This document shows positions 12,776 through 26,900 of a DNA stretch of 64,000 nt, in pieces. Each line of letters begins with the position of its first letter. Position 1 is the stretch's first letter. The stretch comes from Rotaria sp. Silwood1 (lineage: Eukaryota > Rotifera > Eurotatoria > Philodinida > Philodinidae), in contig CAJNOP010000858.1 in assembly GCA_905250075.1 (NCBI GenBank), positions 1-64,000 on the forward strand, in the 5' to 3' direction. Under the pieces are notes generated by a model. It made no database searches and was not told the origin of the DNA. It saw only the letters and a list, made by a program, of their open reading frames with translations. The translations under genes were made by a program, and so were the position numbers.

Positions 12776-14289
12776 CTAATTTTTGATCTAGTCAAAAATC
12801 ATGTTTTAAGAGTCTCATAATAAAAAGAAAAGCAAAATATATATGAACAATGAAATCTCTGATGTTTTGTTTTTTTTTTTTTTCATACTTATACAATGAT
12901 ATTTAATGAATAAAATTTAAGTTATCAAGTGATAGAATAATTATCTTTATTCTAACAACGATGACGTAAAGACGTTGGTTTCCATCGTTTTATATTGTTT
13001 ACGACCGCTTACAGCATCGTTAACCCAAGTACTGTATAATAAAAAACAAAAAAAGAATATTTGCTCTTGTTTCTATGTAAAGAACAATGATATATGAGAA
13101 CGAACATAAGTATATTTATAATCAAAGCAGTTTTCAATGCTCTATTAACATATGTTTTATCCTACATCAAAATAAAATGCAATTTTACTTTCTTTTTTTT
13201 TTCATTTTGGCCTACATTCAATTCCTATATGATTAATTTATTTATGATAGAAAATTTCAAAGTAAGTCTTAGACAATAAGCTGATTATGTCTAATATAGT
13301 AAGTATTAATTTTGATAAAGGACGCAGAGAATGTTTGTTTTTTTTTGTTGTCGAATTTAAATAACGTAAAAAAATATGTACCTATACTTAAAATTTTCGA
13401 AAAATTTGATGATCTATCATAGCGATCATGATTTTTCTTTTGTAAACATATGTTTCTAAAATATTATCAAATTAGTCATACAAAAAAAAAAAACTTCGTT
13501 TATATGATGAATATATGACGTCTTTATTTTTAATATACGACATAAATGATTGTTGTGTTATAAAAACTAATAATGAATCATGATAAAGTATGTAACAAGA
13601 CGGTATTATTTTATTTTTCGATAAGAGAATGAAAAGTTTTGTTATTGTTAGTCAGATAATGCAAGTAAAAATTTTCATGACCTAAATGTTCTCGTACGTA
13701 AAAAGTACTTGAATTCTGTGTTATTAAGGATTAAAAATTATTTTTACACAATAGAAGGAAATAAATATAAATCTTTTGCTTGTAAAATCTAGGTACCATT
13801 TAAAAAAAAAAAGTAGATAATTAGTAGCATTTTTATTGTGTGATGTTTGAATATTTTTTGAGATTTTATGATATATATAAGAATGAGTACACAGATGTTC
13901 TATTCTTTATGTAATTATATACAAAAGAAAATGTATTAAAAAAACAACTTCCCATTGACCTTGTCAATTATTTGATTGTACTTGACTTATATTCGTTCCA
14001 AATATGTACCCTAGACAATTGCAAGCTGTTGATAGTATTTAGAATATAATAGAAAAAAGGACGTCATTTATTGTTTTGTTTTTTTTTTATTAAGCATAGT
14101 TTCTTTTTTTCTTCTTTGCAACAAAAATAAAACAAGACACTAGAAAGCAAAAGACCAAAATATAATTCAAAAGACTAAAAACAAAGGATCATTACAATGA
14201 CCGACTAACTAACATTTTTAAACTGTCGTTTATATTTATATATATATATATATATATGTATGTACACATAAATAATTTACATAGATTAA
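12776..14289. other. convergent intergenic region with AT microsatellite
   Basis: It separates the 3' ends of MAP1 and the nuclear receptor gene. It is AT-rich with poly-A/T runs, a (TA)n microsatellite at about 14231-14257, and TTTATT strings (minus-strand AATAAA) near 14067 and 14087 that could serve the receptor gene. No gene seen. Confidence 0.5.
12819..12824 (+). terminator. poly(A) signal of the MAP1 gene
   Basis: AATAAA lies 44 bases after the MAP1 stop codon. Another lies near 12909. Confidence 0.5.
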
Positions 14290-16409
14290 TTATGCTGTTT
14301 GTATAATACTCCGTAGACTAGTTGGTACTTGACATCGTTCAAATTTTTCATAAACATTATGTTGAGTATCATTAATAAGTTCTTGTATAAGTAAACATTT
14401 ATTAATTAATGCTGAAAAAATATGAACAGCTCGAACATATCCATAAGTTTTTTCAATAAATAACCATAAATGTTCAACATATTTATTTTGTGTTTGAAAT
14501 ATTTGTTGATAATTATTTATTAATGATTCATTTGTATTTGTCGTAGTTGAAAGACCTTTAGAAAATAGAAATATTACAAGTGCAACAAGCATGATACGTT
14601 TATCAATTTGAACTATTGAATGTAGAGCACGTATTATCTTTGTACATTGAATATAATGATCAATACCATATGCTTCACGTATATGAGCACCATATAGAGG
14701 TTTATCATTAGTATTTTCTTCATGATAAACATCATGGATTGGATCATATCTAATAGAAGAAGAAGAAGAAAAAAAATATAATAATTAAATCTCTTGGGCA
14801 TTTCTTTTTTTTCGTCTCAAACAACATACTTAAGAGAAGCATTAAAGAATAATATATAACGTAAATTATTTTTGATTAAATTAATTTTATCGATTTCATT
14901 AAGAATATCAAAATCATATAAACTTTTATAAAAACTTATAAGACGAAGTGCTGTAGTATTTTTTGCATTAATTATTTGATATAAACCAGTAATTTTTCGT
15001 GCTAATGGATATGACCAACCATAACCAGTAAGATCTAATTTAATTCTATCATGATAAGCTATTGTAACATTACTTATAATATTACTAGATTGATCATATG
15101 TTTTAGTTTTTAATGAAGATTTTTCATATTTATTAATAAAAATATTTTGTAAATTTGATTCATATTTTCTAATTGAATCTTTTAATAGTATATGATGATC
15201 ATTTGAATTTGATGCTCGAAGTCGTCTATTTTCTTCAATACGACGTTTCTTATTTACTTTTTCTTCTTCTGTTAAAATCCATTCTTTTCTCATGCCTATT
15301 TTAATAAAAGAAAATTAAAAGTATTAAATCAATTGAAATAAAATAAAAAAAAACGAAAGAAATATCCTACCAACAGCAAAACATTTTTTTAATCGACATG
15401 ATTTACATCTACGTCTTGTTTCAAGTGTTATTTCACAAGTTCCATCACGACGACATTTCAATCGATCCTAGATAAATCATAATTCATATTATTATTAATT
15501 AAATTAAAATGGTTTACCGTATTAAAAAGTGCATTTCTTCGAAAAAATGCTTTACATGATTCACATGATATTGCGTCAAAGTTATATCCATGCGCAACAG
15601 CATGGCAAACTAAAATTATAATTACTTGAATATATCATCAAGGAAAAGACAAAAAAAACAAAACAACATTCAAAAATGTTCCTGAAATGCTCTAGATTTT
15701 TTTCTTCTGCTATATTTTTTTGTGCTAACACGATTGAATAAGAGAACAGAGCAAAAGAACTATCAATGTAAGGACAATTTTTTTGCTTTCATATGCAATG
15801 ACCTTGTGCGTTTATTTTGAGTCTACTAGAATTGCGAGTTATATAATAGTAGATTAGTTCTTTCATTTTTTTTTTTTGTCATAATAGATTATTCAAAGCG
15901 TGCAAATGAACATTCCAAAAAATAAAAAACAATCAAGAAAATAAAATAATTTACCAACGCAAGAAAGATCTGATTTTCTTCGTATTTCACCATTTGTTTT
16001 TGTTGTTGAACAAGGTGTTAAAGAATTAACTCCATAGATTTCTTGAGATTTACGATATCGTCGTTTTCGATTAGGAAATACTGATGATGAAGGCTATTTT
16101 AATGAAAAAAAAAAAACAAACATAATAAAAAATTTTTGTTTTTCTCAAAAAAATATTTTATTCTCAACTAGAATATACCTGAGCTGGTAATTGAGATAAA
16201 ATAGTTAATTTTAATGGATCATTTTGAGAATATTTATCAATTGTAAATGAATGTAATGATTGTTTTGTATTCAATGATATATTTTCATAATTATTGTTTA
16301 ATTTTGTTTGATCCATAGATATAATTGAAGTTTTTAATTTCTTTGTTAATGGACCTATTTGAATTTTTTCATCATAATTCAGTTCATCATAATCTAGTTT
16401 ACGATGCAT
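14290..16409 (-). CDS. nuclear hormone receptor, NR1J/HR96-like
   Basis: Six minus-strand exons join in frame: 16409-16179, 16093-15955, 15609-15518, 15467-15371, 15295-14830, 14749-14290, giving 494 residues. The DNA-binding domain (about residues 122-190) has both zinc fingers: the CVVC start, HGYNFDAISCESCKAFFRR, then CRRDGTCEITLETRRRC and CRLKKCFAVGM. The P-box ESCKA and the sequence after the second finger (TEEEKVNKKRRIEENRR) match the HR96/DAF-12 group, ligand-regulated transcription factors that in insects and nematodes act in xenobiotic, lipid or steroid signalling. The ligand-binding region is long but weakly conserved, and no clear AF-2 helix is seen before the stop (ending SLRSIIQTA). 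It probably acts in the nucleus. It is convergent with MAP1. Confidence 0.88.
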
Positions 16410-19400
16410 AATAAATTTTTTTTTTTTTTCTTCTTTGACGTAAACGAGTAAGAATGTCTTTTTTTTTTTTTCTAAAACTAACAGAGAATGTTGTTCTTTT
16501 TTTTTGAAGGATAAAAAAATAAAAAAAAAAAAAGAAATGTTTTTTTGCGAGTCTCTGTCCTACATTTATTAAAGTTTAGAAGGAGAAGCAAAAAAAAATT
16601 TGTGCATACTTTTTTAAGTGATGAATAATTATGAAAAAAAAAAAAAAAAACGCTTTAAAATAGTCAATGTGCCTATTCTCTATTGATTCAGTCTACGTTG
16701 CTTATATTTTTCGAATACTTTTACTCATATTCTTTTCTTTAGTTAACATTGATCAAGGCTTAATGCTATATTTGTGTATATATGCATGTAGTCATACTTA
16801 TCGAAGAGTAAGGCGTTATGTTTGATGTGTAAAGCAAGCAATCATAAAAAAAGAAAAGCCAAAAAATAGAAAAAGAAAAAAAAAAAAACTGGAGACAATC
16901 GATAGTACGACAACACTAAGACAAGTATATCAGAACAAGAAAAAAAAAAAAATTGAGGAGCTGATGTACTAAGCTAAATAGAACATTTGACTTTATGTGG
17001 TTATCGGAGAAAATATTCAGATTTTTCTTTTATATTTTGAGCATGCTCAATTAATACAAGTAATTAAAAATGTAAAAGTTGGATTCTCTTACGCTATTCA
17101 AACATTTGAAGAATACCATGATGACCCGATGAAACTGTACCAAAGGTACACTTACTGTAATAACAAAAATATTTCTGCTATGTTATTATGATATGTTAAC
17201 AATTAATATACACTTAATAAAACAAATTTATAAAACGATATATATGATTATGTAATTTCTAATTCTTCAAAAACTAAAGTCTAAATGAAACGCTTTACAG
17301 TATTATCTTAGATGTAGATGTCTAATGCTAACACACACACACGCATATATATATTATACCCATATGAGTACAAAACCAATACTCATCTAGATTGTCAAAT
17401 GTATTTACTCATCAAAAAAAAAAAATGCATATCGGTTTTTATGTTTTCTATTGATGATTAGTCGATTCGCATGATTATAAAGCGTCTCTCTATTTTTCTC
17501 AACGTAATTTATCCAAAAATATCATTGTACTTGCAGTGTGTTATATGCCTAACAAGAAAAGAATGCCGTGACATTAGCTAAGTATTATACAAAAAGGAGA
17601 AAAAAATGCTTGGCTCGATAAAAGGAAGAAACAAAAAAAAAGAATTACACATCCACTGAAACTCGTTTTCTTATTGATGAATTGCAAATGAGAGCAAGAA
17701 AAAAGACGATTGAAACCAAATAACATCAAGAGAATACTTTTTTTTTTTCTAGAAATAGACTCTCGTAAAGAAAATATGGAAAATATTTAATTAGAAAAAA
17801 AAAAAAAAACTTTCTACACATTTTCTATCATACAAAAAAAAAAGAACTTTTTCCCATTTCTTTACATAATTGAGGGCACGGGAACATCTGATATTCTTTC
17901 AAGTACTTTTTTTTTTTCATTAATAGGAAATTTCGTTCTTTTATTTATGAACTATATATTTCTATTTAAAAATACACAAATATATGAGAGTCAATAAATA
18001 TTTTTTACATCGATCTATGTAAATAGATATTAGATATTTATTTTAATTTGCATACATATGTTTTATCTAGACAAGATAAAAAGTATGTCAGTATTATAAC
18101 GTTAACATAGAAAAAAAGAAACAAACTTAAAAATACTTTTTAACAAGATTTATCAAAGGTAAAGAAGAACTATGAAAGAATTCATATAAACAGAGTATAA
18201 AACATATTAGTTTAGCCCATTAATAAATTAGATTTTTTTCGAAAAAAATAAAATATGTAGATTTTTTTTTCTATTGTTGAATTTAAATTTATTAAACTAT
18301 AGAATACGTTTAATATTTTACGTAAAAAGAATTTGTACATGTGACGTAATTATTTGAATAAATTAAAAAATTATAACTCTCTCTATATATATAAAGTGAT
18401 ATAAAATTATACAGGTATTCTCAATTGACCGACATTTTTTTATAAATGTTCTTTTGAGAAGTCTATCAAATATAAAATGAAGAATAAATGAATCTCAATA
18501 GTTTTATTTTTAATCAATTAGATTTCGCCGATAATAATATGACATTCAAAAAAAAATATAAACATTAATTAAACAATATGAAAACTTCATTTGTTTTTTT
18601 TTTAGAAAAAAAATCCCATGAGGTACTCTACAACATATTCAAAGTATATAATTATAGTTACAGTTAATGTTATATTGACAACTAAATAAGATAGTTGATG
18701 AACATTAAAATTCTATTCTATCTTTATAAATAATGATTTTTTTCATGAAACTAAGATTCTTAACTACTATTCTTAGATTATTTACTATAAATAACACTAA
18801 AATATTCCGTTTGTCTTTTCTTGACATGAACATGTTTTTTTTTTTCTTCTTGCTTTGAGTACTTCATTCTAAGCATGACACCGTTGATAATCATCAATTT
18901 TATTACGTCTAATGACATATATCATATATTAAGTAAGATATTATTAAAGAAAAAAAAGTTCTTAAGAATTGTCGAACGAAGAAAGAAAAAAATATGCCCT
19001 CGTAACTAAAAATGATAAATACCTCGATGTGAACTTAAAAGAGTTCTTGTTGACTTCAGAGAATAAGTAGAAGTATTCACACTATCGATAATACTTATTT
19101 ATTAAGAAAAGATAAGAGATATAGTAAAAGCAGTATACTTTCTTCGTTAGTTAGTTCTATATTCATAATGACATTGATAAAGAAATCTATGTCATAGAGA
19201 CATGATAAACCATATGTTGTATTAATATATATATAGAGAAAGAGTTTTCCCGAGATTTATGAATTGATGTATAAAACATCTGAAAAAAATTAATAAGAGC
19301 TCTGATTAATAAAAATAGAACTCAAATACACAAATGGCAAAATAAATCAACATTATTATTTCATATATCTTTAGGACAATTTAACATGACGTTGTAAAAG

Positions 19401-22400
19401 TAGGACTGGTTTATATGTACTTTATTAAGAACTAATGATTTATATTCTAGAATAAGATACTATGACAACATGCCATGATGAATGCGACTATGACCTGAAC
19501 ATGTAAGACTTTTGATGGTATCATTTTTTCTTTTTGTATCTTAATAAATTGTAACACATCGTGTCATATATGATTAGTGTTTTCAAACAAAAAAAATATG
19601 TTATTACATATAGCAGCTTGATTTTATCCTTTTAAGTTTATTTGATTTAAGACTAAGTAGGATCTTTCATTTAGAAAAATTTCTTTCAATTTATCTTTTA
19701 TTTCTTTAAATCTTATTCGGCTAAGAAGATTAATAGAAATAGCTAATCGATAATAAGTTATATGCGTGATTTTTTTCTTAATGTTTTTTTTACCTCATTA
19801 TTTATGAATTCTTGATGCTAATAAAAAAATCTTTTATGAAAGAGTAAAAAAAAAAAGACTAGATGATTGAATGAATCCTTATTACTATAAGAATGACTAA
19901 AGCCATACTTTCATTCATATTGAAAATACTAAAACAACATTTGAATTTTTTTCTACAAACACAAAAAAAAGTTGTTATTTTTTGAATTTCTGTTTGTCAT
20001 TATGGCACTCGATGAATTCTTACATGATTATTATCAAATGAACAAATAGACGACGTAATTCAAGCTTTGTTATTTTCCCTTGCGAGTAAGCAATAATTAC
20101 TTCCTTTGATTTTTATTTAATGAGTAAGCCTTTCAGTCATTAGCATATATTTCACGAATACGGAAACTATGAAATTTTGCTCGAGTCTCTTCGAACCAGT
20201 CTACCATTGACTGATGGAAAGGCTGGAAAAGAAAACTAAATGACCCATAAGAAAAAGAACATTTGTTGTTTATTTGACTGAGTTTCTTATATACAACTGC
20301 TGATTTGCAAAACAAAAAGCTAACCGAATGTCAAATAAATACTAAAACCAGTAAATTTTTAGACTTTCTCTCTAGAAAACAAATTCAAATGATATTTCTT
20401 CATTATTCTTTGTTTTTCATAGATTATTTATTACTATACTATTCTATTCGATCATGATTTAGATAATATTGATTTTATGGTAGATATCGACAATCTAACT
20501 ATGTTTCATTCAAGCATAAACAAGTTATTTCATTAATAGAATTTCTTTTCATTGGGGAAATAAAAAAAAACAAGACATTATTGAGTTAGATCAAGTAAAC
20601 TTCCTTGTCTATAGAGGTACTTTCATATATATGAAGTGTTCATGACTTGTGAAAAGAAATAAAAACAAAAAGCTTCTCTACTCAACTTAAATATTATCGC
20701 AAGAGTATCACAATTAATGAAAATGAGAGAAACAAAAAATAAATAGTTCAATTATTATAAATGAAGAAAACTATCTTTTTCAAAAGTTTTCTTCAACATA
20801 CATAAATTACCTGTATTCCAAGCAGATAGTCTTACCGAATATTAACGTTTTTTGAATAAAAAAAGCTGAGAGTATGTACCTAAATTGTTCAAAAAGAAAC
20901 GTAAGTATTCGATAAGTTTGTCTGCTTGGAACATGTCTATTGCTTTTAATTATATTAACAAATTAAACCTATTGAATATTGATGACATTGTGACAGAACA
21001 TTACTTTAAATAATGAGATCATAAGTGCTGATTGAACAATAGAAATGTATCAACAAGAAAAAAAAATTATAGTAAATAGTATTCATAAATCACTCAATTT
21101 TTTTTTAATTAATATTCAAATATAATTGTATTTTTTCCTATTTATTTCAATAAAAAATTGTATATTGATTATTATTTAGATAAATTAAAATAAATTAAGT
21201 TTTCATCTATTTTATTCAAATTCTAATACTATTAGCATACAAAAATAAGTGTTGCTAATCCATAAAAGATGAGTTACTCTTAGTTTCAAGATTCTTCGTA
21301 CGTATCTTATACGTAGAAAGTTTCTAATGTTTTTCTTTGTTATTCTATTAATATTTCAAATTTCAATTGCTGAAAACAATTGATGACTTCTGTTCGTTTT
21401 AAGTATAATAAAACATGCTAATTGACAAATTTTTAAATTGTTTGATAATATAGAATAGAATTGTCATTCGAATGATATATGCCCAAGGACGAGCTCATCG
21501 GTTCTAACAGTTTGTGTAATCAAAAGTTTTAGAATTCGGCGTGCTTTTTTGATGAATGTTTTCTATCAAATTCTGCATGATGTTGCTGTTCACTCTATAC
21601 AAATAAGTAAGATTTATTTAATTTTATGATATTTTCATATGTTAAAAAGTTATTTTCTAGATTATATTGAACTTAGTTTGAATCATTTTTATTGACGATT
21701 CATGGTTGATAACTCAACGATCAATATTGAATATTATTTTTCTTTGAATAAAATAAAAATAAATGAACATGTATTTAGTAATAATAAATTAATAATATAT
21801 ATATAATATGAAAATTTGTTTCTTTTTATGAATAAGAAAATGATTTAAAGTGTTTGTTTCATGGTCACTTTTTTTTTTCAATTTTGTAATCTGAGAATAG
21901 TATGTCCTTGTTCTCTCATTTTAATATCCATAATTCTTGATCAATCATAAATATTTAATATCAACATAAATGACAATGACAAAAAAAAAGAAAAGAAACG
22001 AACTTCTGTCTTTTTTTTTTCTCTTAAATAACTGTCATCGTGTTCTGCTTAAAATTTTGATTACATCATATCATTATTGATTAATGTCCTTAGTAAAATG
22101 GTAAGCTAGTTCACATTTAGATTTAAAGTAAATATGCGAATGGGAACTAGTCATATGTGTTGGTCTTTTTCTTTTGATGATGATCGCTATACTATGTAAA
22201 CGTATATAATGTATGCTCGATACACGTTTGACAGTCTTCTTTTGTTTCGATATTGTAAAAGAGAAAATGATTTAACTGTACTTTGCTTCGTTTTTTGTTG
22301 TAAGTATACATCTTATACGATGTACGTACATATATAAATTTGAAGGTGAACATAAATATGTACAGATGATATTCAATTTTTTCTCTTATTTCAAAATAGA

Positions 22401-23916
22401 CATTAAAAGTAATATGTTCAAATGAATATTTAATCGATTAAATGTTACTATTAGAATGAAATTCATTCTCTAAATTAGAAGCGATTAGTAACTTCTACAT
22501 ATATATTATTCAAAAGAGAAAACGGATGTAAAAACTATGAGACTAATGATTATGATTGTTATATAATACAATGCAATTAAATAGAGTACATTTAATTGTA
22601 TATAAAGATTGATCAGAGCATTAGAAGAGAAGAACTTATTTGTATCTAGATATTCATTGCGTTTTTCTTTTCATATGTTCTGTTTTTTAGGTTCTTTTTT
22701 TTATTAATTATTGGTATTTCTTTATACAATAGTAAGAGTAAGTTTTCTCTTGACATGTTTCTTTTTTTTCTTCTTCTTCTTCTGTATGTTATCTTTCTTT
22801 ACTTTTCAAAGCCCATAGAGTACTATTGTGCATATTCTAATGAACTTATGATCTTTAGGATGACATAGACATATACGTAGAGTTGTGTTATTTCATTCGT
22901 CTAACCAGTTCTACTTGGTAACTATAATCCTCTTCATCACTTATTGGCGTGAAGTATCTTGGTCGATGAATTTTGTCTGAATGCATATGCATCTCTTCAT
23001 ACGATTTCATTTCTTAGAATCATACCTGTTCAATGATTACTCTTATGAATATACATATTACACAATTTTTTTGAATAGAAAGATTATTTCTTTGTGTACA
23101 TTGAAAATTCATTGTGAACATTTTTTGTAAGTATGTTATCGCTTCTGGGCATTATTCTTACTATTGAACAATATACATATATATATATATGAGAGAGAGA
23201 GAGAAAGAGGGAAAGAACGAGACAATGTCTGACAAGTATATATGTATTAAAATCTGTTAGTATTATAAGTACATTGGTATGAAAAATGGTGCATGTGTCA
23301 TGTAATGTCCTCTTCACTTTATAATCAGCTATATTCGATACTGCGAATGATTGCCTGTTTATCAACGATTGCCATTTGATAATTCAACTGTCTGTATGTA
23401 ACACTTTCGATTAAAATGTTAGATTGAATAAGTGAAAAAAAGAAGAAGATGATTAAACAGATGAGATTAGAAATAGAACAATGTCTTGCATATGTAAAGA
23501 AATGAGTTTTATTTCTATACATAACAAAAACATAAATAATCTTTGTTTTAGTAAAATTTCAAAGAATAATACTCGAACAAAAGTTATTTGTTCTTGCTAT
23601 TATTCATTTATCTCTTCTTTATTTATTATCATATTTATTGCCTGGACAATTTTGATTTAGTGATATTGACTACTATGTTTAGTCTATTCATTTATCGATA
23701 TATATTGCTCGTTGTTTTCTCTTTTTCTGTTAAACAATAAAATCTTTCATTCTCTCTGTCTCCATTCTTTCGAAATACATATAAATACTCGGTGAATCAT
23801 CGATTTTTTTCATTTATTATCTATTCAAATCATACGACGAAATCGATTTAGTTTTTATTTCAGATTATACAACAAGATATTTTTTGTGTCGAGCAAGAGA
23901 GTGACGGCGATATCTA
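16410..23916. other. 7.5 kb AT-rich intergenic DNA
   Basis: No open frame with family resemblance or splice support. It holds many poly-A/T runs, a short CA/TA microsatellite near 17331-17356 and a (TA)n(GA)n microsatellite at about 23177-23206. As the 5' flank of both the receptor gene and the formin gene it may carry control elements, but none can be named. I see no transposon ends here. Confidence 0.5.
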
Positions 23917-26900
23917 ATGCTGACCACTCCGATGACGACGACTAAACAATACGGTATAGAAACCGACGATGTTTTCATACACGGTTAGTTTTAATATTAT
24001 TACAAAAATCTAAAATAATTTTTTTTTTTAAATTTTTATTAAGAAACATTTCAACAGTCGCCTTCTGATGGTTTCGTTGGATTACCGCCTCCTCCTCCTC
24101 CTCCACCACCACCACCACCGCCACCAATACCATCTGTATTTAATAATAACATGAATAATAATTGTAAAATATTACTTCCACATCAAGAAGTTAATCTTGT
24201 TGTTAATCATGCAAATATAACTGAAATTCAAGCACGTTCAATTCCATCAATGCTTATATCAAGTAATAATATATGGACACGATGTGTTTTACCAAATCTT
24301 CGTATAAAACAAAGTATATTTGATCAACATTTTGGTGACTCAAAATCTCTTCTCACGGATCGTTATAGACGTTCAAGTTCATCAACAAGTTATATAGGAG
24401 GAGGAGGAGGAGGAATAAATCTTAATGATGATGGACCATTATCATTTGTTTTACTTGATACAACATCAAAAATGCTTTATGATGTACCAATGCGTCATTT
24501 ACTTCAATTAGTTAAAAAAGATTATGATGATGATGCTAGTATTGATCATGTTATTCGAGCTATTGATGAAACACATATGAAATCAGAATGGTAAAGAAAA
24601 TTTTTTCCAAAAATATTTAACATTTATAATAAAGAATATTTGAATATAAATAGATAAAGACTTCGAAAGAAAATTGTAATGAAATTTAGTTTGACTATTT
24701 AGTTGATTATATTCATGAATATCAAAAATAATTTTACGACTATTAGTGAAACACAATCTAAAAGGAGTATCAGGGTCAAAATATTGACCTAACCACAGGC
24801 CATAAACTAATAACGTCTCATTCTAATATATGAACAACTTTCTTATTATATTTCTCGAAGATAAAAATAATTCCGATATGTCCCAAAATAGAGCGATTAT
24901 AACTTGAATAGATTTCAATCAAATAAACAGATTTAAACATTCTAATTTTTGTACAGAAAATAATTTGTTTTATATTTAGGCTTGATGCAGTAACAGCTTT
25001 AAATAAACAATTTGATAAACATCCAGAAGATAAAGCTCGAGTATTAGCACATAATGGTTCAACACATGGTCTTGTACTTATAGAACAATTTTTTGTTAAA
25101 CTTGTTCGTGTACCAGCATATGAATTTAAATTAATTTATTTAAAATTTTGTGAAGAAGCACCAACACAACTTGAACGTATGAATAAACATATTAATGATC
25201 TACTTGAATCAATTGAAATAATATTAAATAATGAACAATTACCTGGTATACTTCATTTACTTTGTTTACTTTATAATAGTATAACAAATAAAAAAATTCC
25301 TGGTATTCATTTTGATTCTTTATTATCTGTATTATCAATACGTACATTAAAACAAAATACAACAATAGCACATTTATTATGTCATTTATTAGAAGAACAA
25401 TATTCAACATTATTAAATATATTTAATAATTCAATATTATTAAAATTAAAAGATTTATCATTAATTAAATATATACCTATTTATATTGATATAAATTTAT
25501 TATATAAACGTTATAAACAATTAAATATATCATTAAATAATTATGAACAAAAATTTATTTATTTACCTGAACATATAAAAATAACACTTAATAATTTAGA
25601 AATTTTATTTACAAAATTATTTAATTATGAAAATCAAATAAAACAAGGTGAAAAAAATTTATCAAATTATTTTTGTGTTTATGATTTATCACTTGAATTA
25701 TGTTTAAATACACTTGGACAATTTATTGATAAACTTCATCTTGCTCATATACAAAATATTGAACAACATCGTCGTACTCAATTATTATTATTGAAACAAC
25801 AACGTAATATTCAAACACCAATACGTTCATTACATAATACATTTAATTCATATTGTTCAGATACAAATATTTTTCGTGATCATTTAAATGTTCCATTAAC
25901 AACACCTATAAATACACGTCAACGTTTGAAAATTAATCGAACATCACGTGATCGTTATTTATCTTCACGAGATATTTCTTATGATGAACAAATAATACAA
26001 AATTTATTACCAGATTCTATACCAAGAAAACGTGGTCATTCTCCAACAGCTAAAACTGTTCTTACTAAACGACCATTTAATGTTCTTGGATTATCTACAA
26101 CAAATAAACAAAAAGAAGAAATAGTAAATTTTTTGTTTACTCTTTTCATCTCATAGCATATAGATAATAAAACTTTATTTGAGAGTTGACTGCGTTAAAT
26201 ATTCACTATTCACACAGATTAAACTTATTAGTCCAGTGTGGGTAAAAATTTCAAATCGATCAGGTCGATTTCAACTTTGAAGGTCATAACAAATGTAATC
26301 ATAAGTAGATAGAATAAAAGAATATTTCTATGATTAGCAACAGAAGTTACTTTCATGGTTTACATTTGAGTCATACAGGAATTTTCGCTAATAACTTTTT
26401 TTTTGGAATGAATTATTTATTTAATTGAACCTAATCGATATAAATCCTTTTACATGTGTTGTGTTAGTTTAATTGACAATTTTTCTTGTTCCAATAAAGA
26501 GAGTTGTAATTAATTTAGAATCGAAAGTAAGTAGTTAACAAATAAACTAACATTAAATTAGATGTACTAAGAAAATATCTTAAAGTAACCAATTGAAAAT
26601 TGTATAGACTTTTCTATTTCTAGAGTTTTATTAATAATATATTAATATTTAGGACGAAGTTTTCATTTCATCAACATCAGATAATAAACATGAAGAAATA
26701 AATATGGATTGTTCAATAAATGAATCAGCTATTGTACCAACAACAAATATGATATCAATTGATGAAAATCAAATATCATCTAATTTAACAACATCAAATC
26801 AATCTTTAGTTGATTCTACAAATGATCAATCAATACCAATAAATGATTCTATTCTATCAATTAAATATGAAAATGATGTACCAATGAAAATTCATCAATA

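Noticed and set aside
16997..17191. 64-codon frame upstream of the receptor gene
   Set aside because: Isolated in intergenic DNA and not resembling any family; not linked by splice sites.
24058..24590. Formin exon 2 starting after the CAG at 24055-24057
   Set aside because: Joining there puts an in-frame TGA directly after the first exon. The AAG acceptor at 24041-24043 keeps the frame into the proline run.
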